From: Sphingobium lactosutens DS20
GTDB lineage: Bacteria > Pseudomonadota > Alphaproteobacteria > Sphingomonadales > Sphingomonadaceae
DNA length: 64,000 nucleotides
Assembly: GCF_000445105.1 (NCBI RefSeq)
Contig: NZ_ATDP01000109.1
Location: forward strand, 186,001 to 250,000
Direction of reading: 5' to 3'
Shown here: positions 52,458-61,596 of the stretch, one piece after another
Numbering within the stretch: the first letter of the stretch is position 1
How the letters are laid out: each line of letters begins with the position of its first letter
Position numbers and translations under genes: made by a program
The notes under the pieces: generated by a model
Databases searched by the model: none
Seen by the model: only the letters and a program-made list of their open reading frames with translations
What the model was told of the DNA's origin: nothing

Positions 52458-54079
52458 AGCGGCAATAGGCGTGCGCGCCCGTCCGGCGTCGGAAATCGCC
52501 CGTCGTCGAACGGCACCTCGCCCCAGCGCCAGGGGGTCAGCTCGGCATAGGCGGGGTTGGAAATGGGCGCGTGCCGCTTGAGGTTCAGCACCCGCTTGCC
52601 GCTATTGCCATAAGCGGTCAGCCGCACATGCTCACGATAAATATCCGCCGGCCGTTCGTAGTGAAAGGCGTCGCCCCACCCCATTGCCTGCGCGATCCGG
52701 GTCAGCATCCACCAGCCGGACCGCGCCTCGCCCGGCAGGTCGAACAGGCGACGCTGCCGGCTCACCAGCCGGTCGAGCGCCGTCATCGTCCCGTCCTGTT
52801 CGATGCCGACCGGCGCTGGAAGCACAGCGGTCCAGCCTTGCGCGGCGGCATCCGCATACGCGCTGGCACGAATCGACAGGGCGACGCCTGACCGCGCCTG
52901 CGCCAGCCAGTCCATCGCGCCCATATCGTCGCCTATGCTGATAAGGGCGCGCACCGCCCCGTCGCGGATCGCCTGCAGCAGCGCCGCTCCTTCCAGCCCC
53001 GGCGTCTCGGCCATCGTCCGCGCGCCCCAGAAACGCCGCGCGTCGGCGATGCTGTCGGGCGTGAAATCCCGGTGCGCCGCCAGAGTATCGGCCAGGCATC
53101 CGACCTCACGCGCGCCCATGCCGTTCGCCGCCCGCCCCAATGCGAACGGCCCCGCACCCGGCAGCGCGATCCGTCCGGTCGCCACGTGCAGGTTGATTGT
53201 CGCGGCGGCGACCGCCGCATCCTCCCCGCTGAACAGGGTCAGGGCGCGATCCTGCGATGCCCACAGATCATAGAAATCCCGCACGCCTTGCGGCGACAGT
53301 CCGCACGACCGCGCCGCCGACCAGATGTCATGGCCGGGTCGCAAGGCTTCCCAGAAATTCGCCGGCACCAGCGGCGCCGCGCGCCCCTCCGCCTGGACGA
53401 GCCCCGCATCATGGACATGCAGCAGCAGTCCGTTGAGCAACGGCGCGATCGCCTCTTGCGCCACCGGCAGGTGCAGATCGACCTCCAGCCCCGCAGCCGC
53501 CCCTTCCGGAGCGATCATCACCAGCTGCGCGCCGCTTTCCGCCCGCATCGCCTGCACCCGATCGAACAGAACAGGATGATCCGTCGCCACCGCGTCGCCG
53601 GTCAGCAGGATCAGGCCCGCGCGGCCGATATCCTCAAAGCTGGTCGGCATGACATCCTCGCCAAAGGCCGCGCGCTGCACGCGGTCGATCGCGCCGCGCC
53701 AGGGAGCATGGATGTGCGCAGACCCCAAAAAGCCCTTCATCAGCTTGTTGGCGACATAATAATCCTCGGTCGGCAATCCGCCCCCGACATGCAAGGCCAC
53801 GCTGCCCGGACCATGGCGCGCCACCACCGCCGCCAGCCGCCGCGCCAGCTGCGCGATCGTCCGCTCCCATGACTGCCGGCGTCCTTCCACGATCGGATGC
53901 AGCAATCGTCCGTCGAGCGCGCAGGCGTCGCGCAGCCGCTTCGCCTTGGCGCATAGCAACCCGCCATTGGCCGGGTGCGCCGCATCTCCCTCCAGATGCA
54001 GGCTGCGATCCTCGTCGATCACGGCGCGGATGCCGCAACCCACCGCGCATTCCCCGCACAGGCTTCGCACAATGGCCAT
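52427..54079 (-). CDS. Degenerate, C-terminally short molybdopterin oxidoreductase (NasA-like)
   Basis: A 550-residue protein resembling the N-terminal two-thirds of assimilatory nitrate reductase. The [4Fe-4S] motif is intact: Cys8, Cys11, Cys15 (LCGECAVGCG) and Cys43. MKGFLGSAHIHAPWRGAID aligns with the family's SRLCM motif, but the Mo-ligand cysteine is Ala130. The later DPR-type motif is replaced (MIAPEGAAAG). It ends FPTPDGRARLLPL, where the molybdopterin dinucleotide-binding C-terminal domain would begin. The reading frame is open and well formed. It is adjacent to modA, so a molybdenum link is plausible, but catalysis is doubtful. Confidence 0.8.
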   Translation of the reverse strand: MAIVRSLCGECAVGCGIRAVIDEDRSLHLEGDAAHPANGGLLCAKAKRLRDACALDGRLLHPIVEGRRQSWERTIAQLARRLAAVVARHGPGSVALHVGGGLPTEDYYVANKLMKGFLGSAHIHAPWRGAIDRVQRAAFGEDVMPTSFEDIGRAGLILLTGDAVATDHPVLFDRVQAMRAESGAQLVMIAPEGAAAGLEVDLHLPVAQEAIAPLLNGLLLHVHDAGLVQAEGRAAPLVPANFWEALRPGHDIWSAARSCGLSPQGVRDFYDLWASQDRALTLFSGEDAAVAAATINLHVATGRIALPGAGPFALGRAANGMGAREVGCLADTLAAHRDFTPDSIADARRFWGARTMAETPGLEGAALLQAIRDGAVRALISIGDDMGAMDWLAQARSGVALSIRASAYADAAAQGWTAVLPAPVGIEQDGTMTALDRLVSRQRRLFDLPGEARSGWWMLTRIAQAMGWGDAFHYERPADIYREHVRLTAYGNSGKRVLNLKRHAPISNPAYAELTPWRWGEVPFDDGRFPTPDGRARLLPLQAAPEAAID

Positions 54080-54196
54080 GGTCAGGCGGTATCGCTGCGG
54101 CGGAAGGTCATGACGCGCGTCCTAGCCGATGGCGCGCCCGGACAAAAGTGGAGCAGGCGACCTTGCTTTCGGCCCCGGCATCGACACAGTGCGCGC

Positions 54197-54967
54197 ATGT
54201 CGATTCCCTTGCTCCGTATCCTCGCGCTTCTTGCGCTGCTGATCGCCCCCCTCTCGCCCGCCGCCGCGCAGGAGCGCGGGCCGCTGCTGCTGGCCGCCGC
54301 GAGCATGCAGGAGGCGATGACTGCCGCGGCTGATGCCTGGGCCGCGCGCGGCCATCCGCGCCCAGTCCTCTCATTTGCCGGGTCCTCCGCGCTCGCGCGG
54401 CAGATTCGCGCCGGTGCGCCAGCCGACCTGTTCCTGTCCGCCGACGAAGACTGGATGGACGATGTGGAAAAGGCGGGATTCGTGATGCGCGGCACGCGCG
54501 CCGACCTGGCCGGCAACAGGCTGGTGCTTGTCCGCCCGGCGAACAGGCGCGTGTCGCTCCGCATCGGGCGCAACATGCCGATTGCGCGCGCTTTGGGCCG
54601 TGGCCGCCTTGCCATGGCCAATCCCGACAGCGTGCCTGCGGGCAAATATGGCAAGGCGGCGCTGACCGCGCTCGGCGTCTGGCCCTCGGTCGCTGGCAAA
54701 ATCGCGCGCGCCGACAATGTCCGCGCCGCGCTGGCGCTGGTCGAACGCGGGGCGACGCCGCTCGGCATCGTCTATGCCACCGACGCGCGCGCCGGTAATG
54801 GCGTGGCGATCGTCGGCGCCTTCCCACCGGGCAGCCATCCGCCGATCCGCTACCCGCTTGCCCGCCTGACCGGCAGCCGCCACCGCGATGCGGAGGGGTT
54901 CCGCCGCTTTCTCCTGTCTTCGGCCGGCCGCGCGATTCTGGCGCGTTACGGGTTCAGCGCGCCCTGA
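54197..54967 (+). CDS. modA: Molybdate ABC transporter substrate-binding protein ModA
   Basis: A 256-residue periplasmic protein. The signal peptide (LLRILALLALLIAPLSPAAAQ) is followed by LLLAAASMQEAMTAAADAW. The oxyanion-binding residues come from FAGSSALARQIRAGAPADLFLSAD and MANPDSVPAGKYGK. It begins about 117 bp from the divergent molybdopterin-type gene. modB and modC lie beyond an opposite-strand HAD gene. Length is normal. Confidence 0.92.
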   Translation: MSIPLLRILALLALLIAPLSPAAAQERGPLLLAAASMQEAMTAAADAWAARGHPRPVLSFAGSSALARQIRAGAPADLFLSADEDWMDDVEKAGFVMRGTRADLAGNRLVLVRPANRRVSLRIGRNMPIARALGRGRLAMANPDSVPAGKYGKAALTALGVWPSVAGKIARADNVRAALALVERGATPLGIVYATDARAGNGVAIVGAFPPGSHPPIRYPLARLTGSRHRDAEGFRRFLLSSAGRAILARYGFSAP

Positions 54968-54970
54968 GCC

Positions 54971-55717
54971 TTATTTCTGGCAGGCGATGATGGCGGCGAT
55001 CACCGCCAGCGTTTCCTGCGGGTCGCGCACGCGCACCGTGTCCAGCCCCATCTGCTTGGCCGGATAGTCATTGCCGCCCGGAAAGATGGCGTCGCCGATG
55101 AACATCATCGCATCCAGCGCGATCCCGCTGGCGTCGCGCAATTTGCGCAGACCATAGGCCTTGTCGACGCCTTCACGCGTGATGTCGATGGACGTCGCGC
55201 CGCCCATGTTGATCGACAGGCCGGGCAGGCGCTGGCGCAGATCGGCCTGAATGAGCTTCCGCTTGGCGAAGTCGGGGTCCCATGATTCCTTCGCATGGAT
55301 CGGCGCCTGCTGGCCCAGCGCGGAAAAGGTAATCTGGCTGCCCCGGTCCTCGATCCGCTCGCCCCATGTCTGCTCGGGCACGAACCCGGTCGCAGCCAGC
55401 GCCGCGTCGAACGCCGCCAATATCTTGGCCTTCTGCGCGGCATCGAACAATTCGGCATAGACCGCCGACCAGCCGTCCGCGTTATGCGTATACAGCTTCG
55501 TGCCCGTCGTCGGCATCAGCCACAGGCGCGATCGATCCGCGCGCGCCGGCAGGCGGCTCGCCACCTGCTTGTCGAATTGCGGCCAGTCACCGCCTGAAAT
55601 GACCGCGACATGCGCGACGGTCAGCAGGTCCGCCAGCGCATCGGCCATGTCCGCCTCCAGCGGCTGCTTGCTCAGCGCCAGGGTTCCGTCGAGGTCAAAG
55701 GCAATCAGTGATTTCAT
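54971..55717 (-). CDS. HAD-IIB family phosphatase, phosphomannomutase-like
   Basis: A 248-residue HAD enzyme. Asp8 and Asp10 in IAFDLDGTLAL are the catalytic nucleophile and acid. The Ser in VAVISGGDWPQ, Lys in GVDKAYGLRKL and Asp in MFIGDAIFPGGNDYPAKQMG complete the site. The cap region is type IIB. The start at 55717 (MKSLIAFDLDG) is chosen over a longer frame. Similar proteins act as eukaryotic-type phosphomannomutases or sugar phosphatases. It lies on the opposite strand between modA and modB. Confidence 0.85.
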   Translation of the reverse strand: MKSLIAFDLDGTLALSKQPLEADMADALADLLTVAHVAVISGGDWPQFDKQVASRLPARADRSRLWLMPTTGTKLYTHNADGWSAVYAELFDAAQKAKILAAFDAALAATGFVPEQTWGERIEDRGSQITFSALGQQAPIHAKESWDPDFAKRKLIQADLRQRLPGLSINMGGATSIDITREGVDKAYGLRKLRDASGIALDAMMFIGDAIFPGGNDYPAKQMGLDTVRVRDPQETLAVIAAIIACQK

Positions 55718-55845
55718 GGCGCTGTCCCATCCATGCGGGCTTGTCGTCGCCCGGCGCGCTACACCAGCGCGCCTGCCTTGCGCAACCGCGCTAACCATGG
55801 TCGCCCTTGCTTGACGCGCGGACCGCAATCGCCCAGGCACCGGCG

Positions 55846-56550
55846 ATGGATTTCTCCCTGTCACCGCAGGACTGGACGGTCATCGGCCTGTCGTTAAAGG
55901 TCAGCCTGGTCGCGGTCGCAACCATGTTGCCCATCGCCTTTGCCTTGGCCTGGATTTTGGCGCGCTGGCGCTTTCCCGGCAAATTGCTGCTCGACGCGCT
56001 GGTGCATCTGCCGCTGGTCGTGCCGCCGGTCGTCACTGGCTGGCTGCTATTGCTCCTGTTCGGCATCAACGGCCCGATCGGCAGCCGGCTCGACCAGTGG
56101 TTCGGCGTCACCTTGCTGTTTCGCTGGACCGGTGCCGCGCTTGCCGCGGCGATCATGGCGATGCCGCTGATGGTGCGCGCGATGCGCCTGTCGATCGAAT
56201 CGGTCGACCTCCGGCTGGAACAGGCGGCGCAGACGCTGGGCGCTTCGCCGCTGCGCCGCTTCCTGTCCATTTCGCTGCCGCTATCCTTGCCGGGCATCTT
56301 TGCCGGCGCGATGCTGGGCTTTGCTCGTTCGATCGGGGAATTCGGCGCGACCATCACCTTCGTGTCCGACATTCCCGGGGAAACCCGCACCTTGCCCATC
56401 GCCATCTATGCCGCGCTTCAGGTGCCGGGCGCCGAAGCCGCCGTCAGCCGCTTCGCCATCATTTCGGTACTGCTGTCTTTGGGCGCGCTGCTGATCTCCG
56501 AAATTCTCGCCCGCCGCGCGACGCGAGGGCGCATGTCCTATGTCCTTTGA
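55846..56550 (+). CDS. modB: Molybdate ABC transporter permease ModB
   Basis: A 234-residue permease with about five transmembrane helices. The cytoplasmic EAA loop is EQAAQTLGASPLRRFLSISLPLSLPG. The C-terminal helix pair carries LGFARSIGEFGATITFVSDIPGETRT, typical of ModB. The start at 55846 (MDFSLSPQDW) is chosen; a longer frame exists. It overlaps modC by 11 bp. Confidence 0.94.
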   Translation: MDFSLSPQDWTVIGLSLKVSLVAVATMLPIAFALAWILARWRFPGKLLLDALVHLPLVVPPVVTGWLLLLLFGINGPIGSRLDQWFGVTLLFRWTGAALAAAIMAMPLMVRAMRLSIESVDLRLEQAAQTLGASPLRRFLSISLPLSLPGIFAGAMLGFARSIGEFGATITFVSDIPGETRTLPIAIYAALQVPGAEAAVSRFAIISVLLSLGALLISEILARRATRGRMSYVL

Positions 56551-57157
56551 CCTGCGCCTGCGCCGGCGCCTGGGCGGCCGGACCATCGCGCTCGACTGTG
56601 TCGCAGACGCGCGACTCATTGCGCTGATCGGACCGTCGGGCGTTGGCAAGACCAGCATCCTCAACATGGTCGCTGGCCTGCTGCGCCCTGATGAAGGCCA
56701 TGTCCGCATTGGCGGCGACACCCTGTTCGACAGCGCGAGCGGCATCGACCGACCGGCGGAGGATCGTCACGCCGGCTATCTGTTCCAGGACCTGCGCCTT
56801 TTTCCGCATATGCGCGTGGATCGTAACCTTCGCTATGGTCGCCGGCCAGACGGCGCACTGTCGGAGGATGACGTGCTGGCCTTTCTGGGCATCGGCCACC
56901 TTCTCCATCGCATGCCGTCCACCCTGTCGGGCGGTGAAGCGCAGCGCGTCGCCATCGGCCGCGCGCTGCTGTCCGCTCCCCGCTTCCTGCTGATGGACGA
57001 ACCGCTTTCCGGCGTCGATCGCGCCCGGCGCGAGGAGATATTGCGGCTGATCGAGCGCGTGCGGGACGAACTGCGCCTGCCGATCCTCTACGTCACCCAT
57101 GACCTCCACGAAGCCGAGCGGCTGGCCGATCGCATCGTCGAAATGCCCGACGGATAG
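56540..57157 (+). CDS. modC: Molybdate ABC transporter ATPase ModC (short, no TOBE domain)
   Basis: A 205-residue ATPase. Walker A is GPSGVGKTSILNMVAGLL, the Q-loop YLFQDLRLFPHM, the signature LSGGEAQRVAIGRALLSAP and Walker B LLMDEPLSGVD, with the H-loop THD. The protein ends at IVEMPDG just after the ATPase core. The C-terminal MOP/TOBE domain that usually binds molybdate in ModC is absent. Start overlaps modB. Confidence 0.93.
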   Translation: MSFDLRLRRRLGGRTIALDCVADARLIALIGPSGVGKTSILNMVAGLLRPDEGHVRIGGDTLFDSASGIDRPAEDRHAGYLFQDLRLFPHMRVDRNLRYGRRPDGALSEDDVLAFLGIGHLLHRMPSTLSGGEAQRVAIGRALLSAPRFLLMDEPLSGVDRARREEILRLIERVRDELRLPILYVTHDLHEAERLADRIVEMPDG

Positions 57158-57236
57158 GCTCGCTGGCGCAGAAACTCCGTGACAACGGCGCTTCGGGACG
57201 CCATCAGGATCGCGTTTTGACCGGATATATCCCCTC

Positions 57237-57890
57237 GTGACCGACACGGACGATAGCAACGCGGCTTCGACGCAAGCGGCGCTTGCCGCCCGTATGGACG
57301 CGATCGAGGCCCGAATGGCGGACACCAGCAGCCAGCTCGATCAGGTGCAGCATCTGGTGGAGCTGGTTCTTGCCGAAACGCTCGCCCGCCGGCTCGACAA
57401 TGCGGCTGAGGCCGACCCGGCGCACATATGGTCGGCGGCCGGCTTTCCCGTGCTGCCGCGAAACACGCCGGTGCAGTTCCGCTCGGACACGCGCGAGGGG
57501 GAGCCGGATCCGGAAGTCTATCTCGCCAGCGGATGGCATAAGCGCGAGCCTTGGGGCGTATGGGGCAGCGACGCTGTCCACGCCCTGCGCTTCGCCCTTG
57601 ATCGCTGGCAAGGCGGCTATGTCACGGTCAGCCTGTCCTTATTCTGCTTCCTTGCTGATGGCATGGAACGCCCGCATGTCGACATCAGCGCGAACGGATA
57701 TTTTCTGGGATCGCATCGTCTGGATGCCAAGCCCCGCATCATCCGGCTGCGTCTTCCCCCCTCCTGCATCGGCGATGGCGATATACTATTGCAGTTCCAG
57801 CATGAGGCACCCGTCAGTCCGGTAACGCACGGTATTGCAGTCGATCCGCGCGTGCTGGGGGTCGGCCTTGTCATGCTGTCGGCTGGCTAG
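57237..57890 (+). CDS. Uncharacterised protein with coiled-coil N-terminus and beta-rich domain
   Basis: A 217-residue cytoplasmic protein without signal peptide. Residues about 12-50 form a heptad-like helix (AALAARMDAIEARMADTSSQLDQVQHLVELV). The rest is beta-rich with SGWHKREPWGVWGSDAVHALRF, HVDISANGYFLG and IIRLRLPPSCIGDGDILLQFQ. The WGVWG segment resembles carbohydrate-associated modules found beside polysaccharide genes. The start is GTG. It lies between modC and rfbB. No function is assigned. Confidence 0.65.
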   Translation: MTDTDDSNAASTQAALAARMDAIEARMADTSSQLDQVQHLVELVLAETLARRLDNAAEADPAHIWSAAGFPVLPRNTPVQFRSDTREGEPDPEVYLASGWHKREPWGVWGSDAVHALRFALDRWQGGYVTVSLSLFCFLADGMERPHVDISANGYFLGSHRLDAKPRIIRLRLPPSCIGDGDILLQFQHEAPVSPVTHGIAVDPRVLGVGLVMLSAG

Positions 57891-58051
57891 AACGCAAAAA
57901 GACTAGCCTGTTGCGCAGTATCGCGATTGCGAAAAGCGCGACTTTGCGGCAAGTGCGAAGTCCGGTCGACATATAAATGCCGCTTGGACGAAGCGGGTCT
58001 TCATATCCATCCGCCGCGCGCGGATCACCGAGGGAGCAAGAGAGTAGGCGC

Positions 58052-59122
58052 ATGGCCAATCTGATCATCACCGGGGGCGCAGGCTTCATCGGCGCGAATT
58101 TCGTCCGTCACTGGCGCAAGGTATCGCCCAATGACGGCATCGTCGTGCTCGATGCCCTCACCTATGCGGGCAATCCCGCCAACATCGCCGACGTGCCGGA
58201 CGTGTCGCTGGTCGAAGGGGATATTTGCGACACCGCGCTCGTTTCGCAACTGATCGCCGATCATGACGTCGACACCATCGTCCACTTCGCCGCCGAAAGC
58301 CATGTCGACCGCTCGATCACCGGTCCCGACGCTTTCGTCACCACAAATGTCATCGGCACTCACAGCCTGTTGAAAGCCGCCAAGGCGGCCTGGCTCGACA
58401 AGGGTACGGGCCGGCCGCACCGCTTCCACCATGTGTCGACCGACGAAGTCTATGGCACGCTGGAACTGGATGATCCCGCGTTCAGCGAAACCACGCCTTA
58501 CGCCCCCAATTCGCCCTATTCCGCGTCGAAGGCAGGGTCGGACCATCTGGTGCGCGCCTATCACCACACCTATGGCCTGGAAACGACGACCAGCAATTGC
58601 TCGAACAATTATGGTCCCTACCAGTTTCCCGAAAAGCTGATCCCGCTGTTCACGCTCAACGCGCTGTCGGGCAAGAATCTGCCCATCTATGGCGATGGCA
58701 TGAACATCCGCGACTGGCTGCATGTCGAGGATCATTGCATCGGCATCGAACTCATCCTGCGCAAGGGCCGGATCGGCGAAACCTATAATGTCGGCGGCGG
58801 GCAGGAACTGCCCAATATCGAGGTCATCAAGGAAATCTGCCGCGGCGTCGATGAAGCCTTTGCGCGCAATCCCGCGCTCGCGTCGGTATTCCCTGACGCG
58901 CCGGCCGCCCATGGTCGTCCGTCCGCCGAACTCATGACCTATGTGCAGGACCGCAAGGGCCATGACCGCCGCTATGCGATCGACGAGACCAAGATCCGCA
59001 GCGAACTGGGCTATGAACCCTCGCGCGACTTCCCGCAGGGCTTTGCCGATACGCTCAACTGGTTCCTCGACAATCAGGACTGGTGGCGTCCGCTGGTCGC
59101 GCGGGCCGCGCTGGCCGGCTGA
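58052..59122 (+). CDS. rfbB: dTDP-glucose 4,6-dehydratase
   Basis: A 356-residue extended SDR enzyme that makes dTDP-4-keto-6-deoxyglucose for rhamnose and related sugars. The NAD site is ITGGAGFIGANFVRHW. The catalytic STDEVYG lies near residue 130, the Tyr-x3-Lys pair in PYSASKAGSDHLVRAY near 155-170, and NNYGPYQFPEKLIPL follows. The start at 58052 follows a purine-rich AAGAGAG stretch. rfbA, rfbC and rfbD are not in the window. The next glycosyltransferase starts 35 bp downstream. Confidence 0.95.
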   Translation: MANLIITGGAGFIGANFVRHWRKVSPNDGIVVLDALTYAGNPANIADVPDVSLVEGDICDTALVSQLIADHDVDTIVHFAAESHVDRSITGPDAFVTTNVIGTHSLLKAAKAAWLDKGTGRPHRFHHVSTDEVYGTLELDDPAFSETTPYAPNSPYSASKAGSDHLVRAYHHTYGLETTTSNCSNNYGPYQFPEKLIPLFTLNALSGKNLPIYGDGMNIRDWLHVEDHCIGIELILRKGRIGETYNVGGGQELPNIEVIKEICRGVDEAFARNPALASVFPDAPAAHGRPSAELMTYVQDRKGHDRRYAIDETKIRSELGYEPSRDFPQGFADTLNWFLDNQDWWRPLVARAALAG

Positions 59123-59157
59123 TCCTTCATCGCCAGGCAGGCCGCGCAGGACCATCG

Positions 59158-61416
59158 ATGACGCTCGATATCATTCTTCCCATTTATCGAAACGTCGACA
59201 TGGTCCGGGCCTGCCTGGACTCGCTCGTCCAGAACCTGGACGAGATACGCGATCACAATCCCCGCCTGATCGCGATCAACGATTCGCCCGATGACGAGGC
59301 GGTCGACGCCTATCTGCGCCAATGTCAGGCCGACGGCCTGATCGACGTCCATATCCGCAATCCCGAAAATCTCGGCTTCGTGCGCAGCGTCAATCAGGGG
59401 CTGGCGATGGCGCGGCGGGATGGGCATGCGGCCCTGCTCGTCAACAGCGACACGCTGACCTATCCGGGCACCCTGTCGGAAATGCTGGCCGTGCTGGAGG
59501 CCGATCCGCAAATCGGCTTCGTCTGCCCACGCTCGAACAATGCCGCGCTGGCGACCTTCCCGCCCGCGCCGCATAATCTTTCGGGCATCGCGACCACGCC
59601 GGAAATCTGCCACATCGCCTGGGAATCGGTGCATCGCCACCTCCCCCGCTACAGCTTCGCGGCGACCGCCGTCGGCTTCTATCTGCTCATTTCCGCGCAG
59701 GTCGTCGCCAATTTCGGCTATCTCGATGAAGATTTCGGCGTCGGCTACGAGGAGGAAAATGACCTCGTCATGCGCGCGGGCAAGGTGGGCTTTCGCGCCG
59801 TGCTCGCCAATCACGCCTTTGCCTATCATGCCGGTTCGGCGTCCTTCAAGCTGCACGACATCGACTATAAGGGCCAGCAGCAGGCCAATCTGCGTATGAT
59901 CGACGCGCGCCATCCCGAATTTCTGCCCCTGGTCTGGGCGCATGAAGCATCGGCTGAATATCGCGCGATCGCGCAGATGGCGAACCTGGTGCCCACGGTC
60001 GACGGCCGGCTCAAGATCGCCCTCAACCTGCTGAGCGTCGGCCATCATCACAATGGCACCAACGAACTCATCATGAACTTCATCCGCTGGTTCGATCGCC
60101 AGCCGCCCGGCGGGTTCGAACTGCACATCATCTGCAAGCGGTCCGTCGCGGAATTTCACGGCATCGACCGGCTGGATCAGGTCCGGCTGCGCACCGATGT
60201 GACGCCGGGCTACGCCGTGTCGATCTTCTTCGGCCAGCCCTTCGACCTCGACCAGATCAGCGTCATGGAACATCTGGCCCCGGTCAATATCTATGGCATG
60301 CTCGACGTCATCGCGCTCGACTGCGGCAATCTGCGCGCGGACAATGACGTGCAGATGCTCTGGTCCTATGTCGCCCGCAACGCCAACGGGCTCTTCTTCA
60401 TCAGCGATTTTTCCGAAGAGACATTCCGGCATCGCTTCCCCCGCCGGTTCGGCGCGCAGGTCCATACCCGCCTGCTGCCCACCCGCCCCTCGGCCTATGC
60501 CGCGCGCTATGACGGGCTGGAGCTGCGCCGCGACCATGTGCTGGTTCTGGGCAATCATTTCGCGCACAAGGCTTCAGGCGCATCCGCCCGCATCCTGGGC
60601 GAAGCCATCCCCAGCCTGTCTGTCCTCGTCATGGGCAAGGGCGGCGACGACATGCCGTCCAACGTGCGACAGCTTCACGCCGGCGTCATTCCCGACGTCG
60701 AAATGAACGAGATTTTCGCCTCCAGCAGCGTCATCATCCTCCCCTCTTATTGTGAGGGCTTTGGCCTGTCGGTAATGCACGCGCTGGCGCTCGGCAAGCC
60801 CGTGGTGGCCCGCGACATCCCCGCCACGCGCGAAATCCTTGCGACCTTCTGCGCGGTGGAGGGCGTCTTCCTCTATTTCAAGGACAGCGACCTGCCCGAC
60901 GCGGTTCGCCAAGCCGTGCAATGCGGGCAATCGCGCGTGGTGGAAAAGGACGGGCAGGATTGGGACGACTGGTCGCGCGGCCTGTTCGATTTCGCCACCG
61001 GCCTGCTCGACCGGCCCGATATTTGCGACCAGCTGATCAGCCGAATCGAGGATGGCGACATGCTCCGCCGCCATGTCGCGAGCAAAAGCGAGACGGCGCA
61101 GTCAGGCGCAAGCGGCGGGCCGGTCGCCCTCAACCTGGCGCCGGCCGCGACGGTTGACCTGCCCGCCATCCTCGCGCTCGACGGCGACGCCTTTATCGAG
61201 GCCTTCTATATCCAGATCCTGGGCCGTCGCGCCGATCCGGCCGGACTGGATCATCATCGCGCCCTCATCGCCAACGGCATAACCAAGGAAGACATGCTGC
61301 GCGCCATCATGGACTCGCCCGAGTTCAAGGACCGCCGCGCGACCATCACCGTTCTCGGCGCCGACCGGCTCGACAAGAAGGCGAAAAAGCGTCGCAAGCT
61401 GCTCTCTCTGGGCTGA
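59158..61416 (+). CDS. Multi-domain glycosyltransferase: GT2, GT4 and DUF4214
   Basis: A 752-residue protein. Residues 1-260 are a GT2 fold: LDIILPIYRNVDMVRACLDSL, NPENLGFVRSVNQGLAMA, LLVNSDTLTYPG (DxD-like) and GVGYEEENDLVMRAGKVGF. Residues about 280-640 are a GT4-like part with SSSVIILPSYCEGFGLSVMHALALGKPVVARD. Residues about 685-735 carry a DUF4214-type segment (DAFIEAFYIQILGRRADPAGLDHH, IMDSPEFKDR). Start 59158 (MTLDIILP) is preferred over a longer frame inside rfbB. It should extend a surface glycan. Confidence 0.88.
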   Translation: MTLDIILPIYRNVDMVRACLDSLVQNLDEIRDHNPRLIAINDSPDDEAVDAYLRQCQADGLIDVHIRNPENLGFVRSVNQGLAMARRDGHAALLVNSDTLTYPGTLSEMLAVLEADPQIGFVCPRSNNAALATFPPAPHNLSGIATTPEICHIAWESVHRHLPRYSFAATAVGFYLLISAQVVANFGYLDEDFGVGYEEENDLVMRAGKVGFRAVLANHAFAYHAGSASFKLHDIDYKGQQQANLRMIDARHPEFLPLVWAHEASAEYRAIAQMANLVPTVDGRLKIALNLLSVGHHHNGTNELIMNFIRWFDRQPPGGFELHIICKRSVAEFHGIDRLDQVRLRTDVTPGYAVSIFFGQPFDLDQISVMEHLAPVNIYGMLDVIALDCGNLRADNDVQMLWSYVARNANGLFFISDFSEETFRHRFPRRFGAQVHTRLLPTRPSAYAARYDGLELRRDHVLVLGNHFAHKASGASARILGEAIPSLSVLVMGKGGDDMPSNVRQLHAGVIPDVEMNEIFASSSVIILPSYCEGFGLSVMHALALGKPVVARDIPATREILATFCAVEGVFLYFKDSDLPDAVRQAVQCGQSRVVEKDGQDWDDWSRGLFDFATGLLDRPDICDQLISRIEDGDMLRRHVASKSETAQSGASGGPVALNLAPAATVDLPAILALDGDAFIEAFYIQILGRRADPAGLDHHRALIANGITKEDMLRAIMDSPEFKDRRATITVLGADRLDKKAKKRRKLLSLG

Positions 61417-61522
61417 CGTCGCCGCGATTCAACGCGCCTGCACCGCGTCAAACAAAGCACTTGACCACCCGCCTGCCGCCGCCTATCTGCGGCCTCCCGA
61501 GCGGGACACCGCTTACGATCGT

Positions 61523-61596
61523 TGCCCGATCGTCTAAAGGTAAGACTACGGACTCTGACTCCGTCAATCGAGGTTCGAATCCTCGTCGGGCATCCA
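61523..61596 (+). tRNA. tRNA-Gln (CUG anticodon)
   Basis: The acceptor stem TGCCCGA/TCGGGCA, anticodon arm ACGGA-CTCTGAC-TCCGT with CTG at 34-36, and T-arm CGAGG-TTCGAAT-CCTCG are all clear. CCA is encoded (61594-61596). The length is 74 nt. It lies just upstream of the convergent higBA pair. Confidence 0.95.

Noticed and set aside
54079..54196. Short minus-strand frame directly upstream of the molybdopterin-type gene
   Set aside because: It encodes only MTFRRSDTA before a stop, with no convincing ribosome binding site or family.
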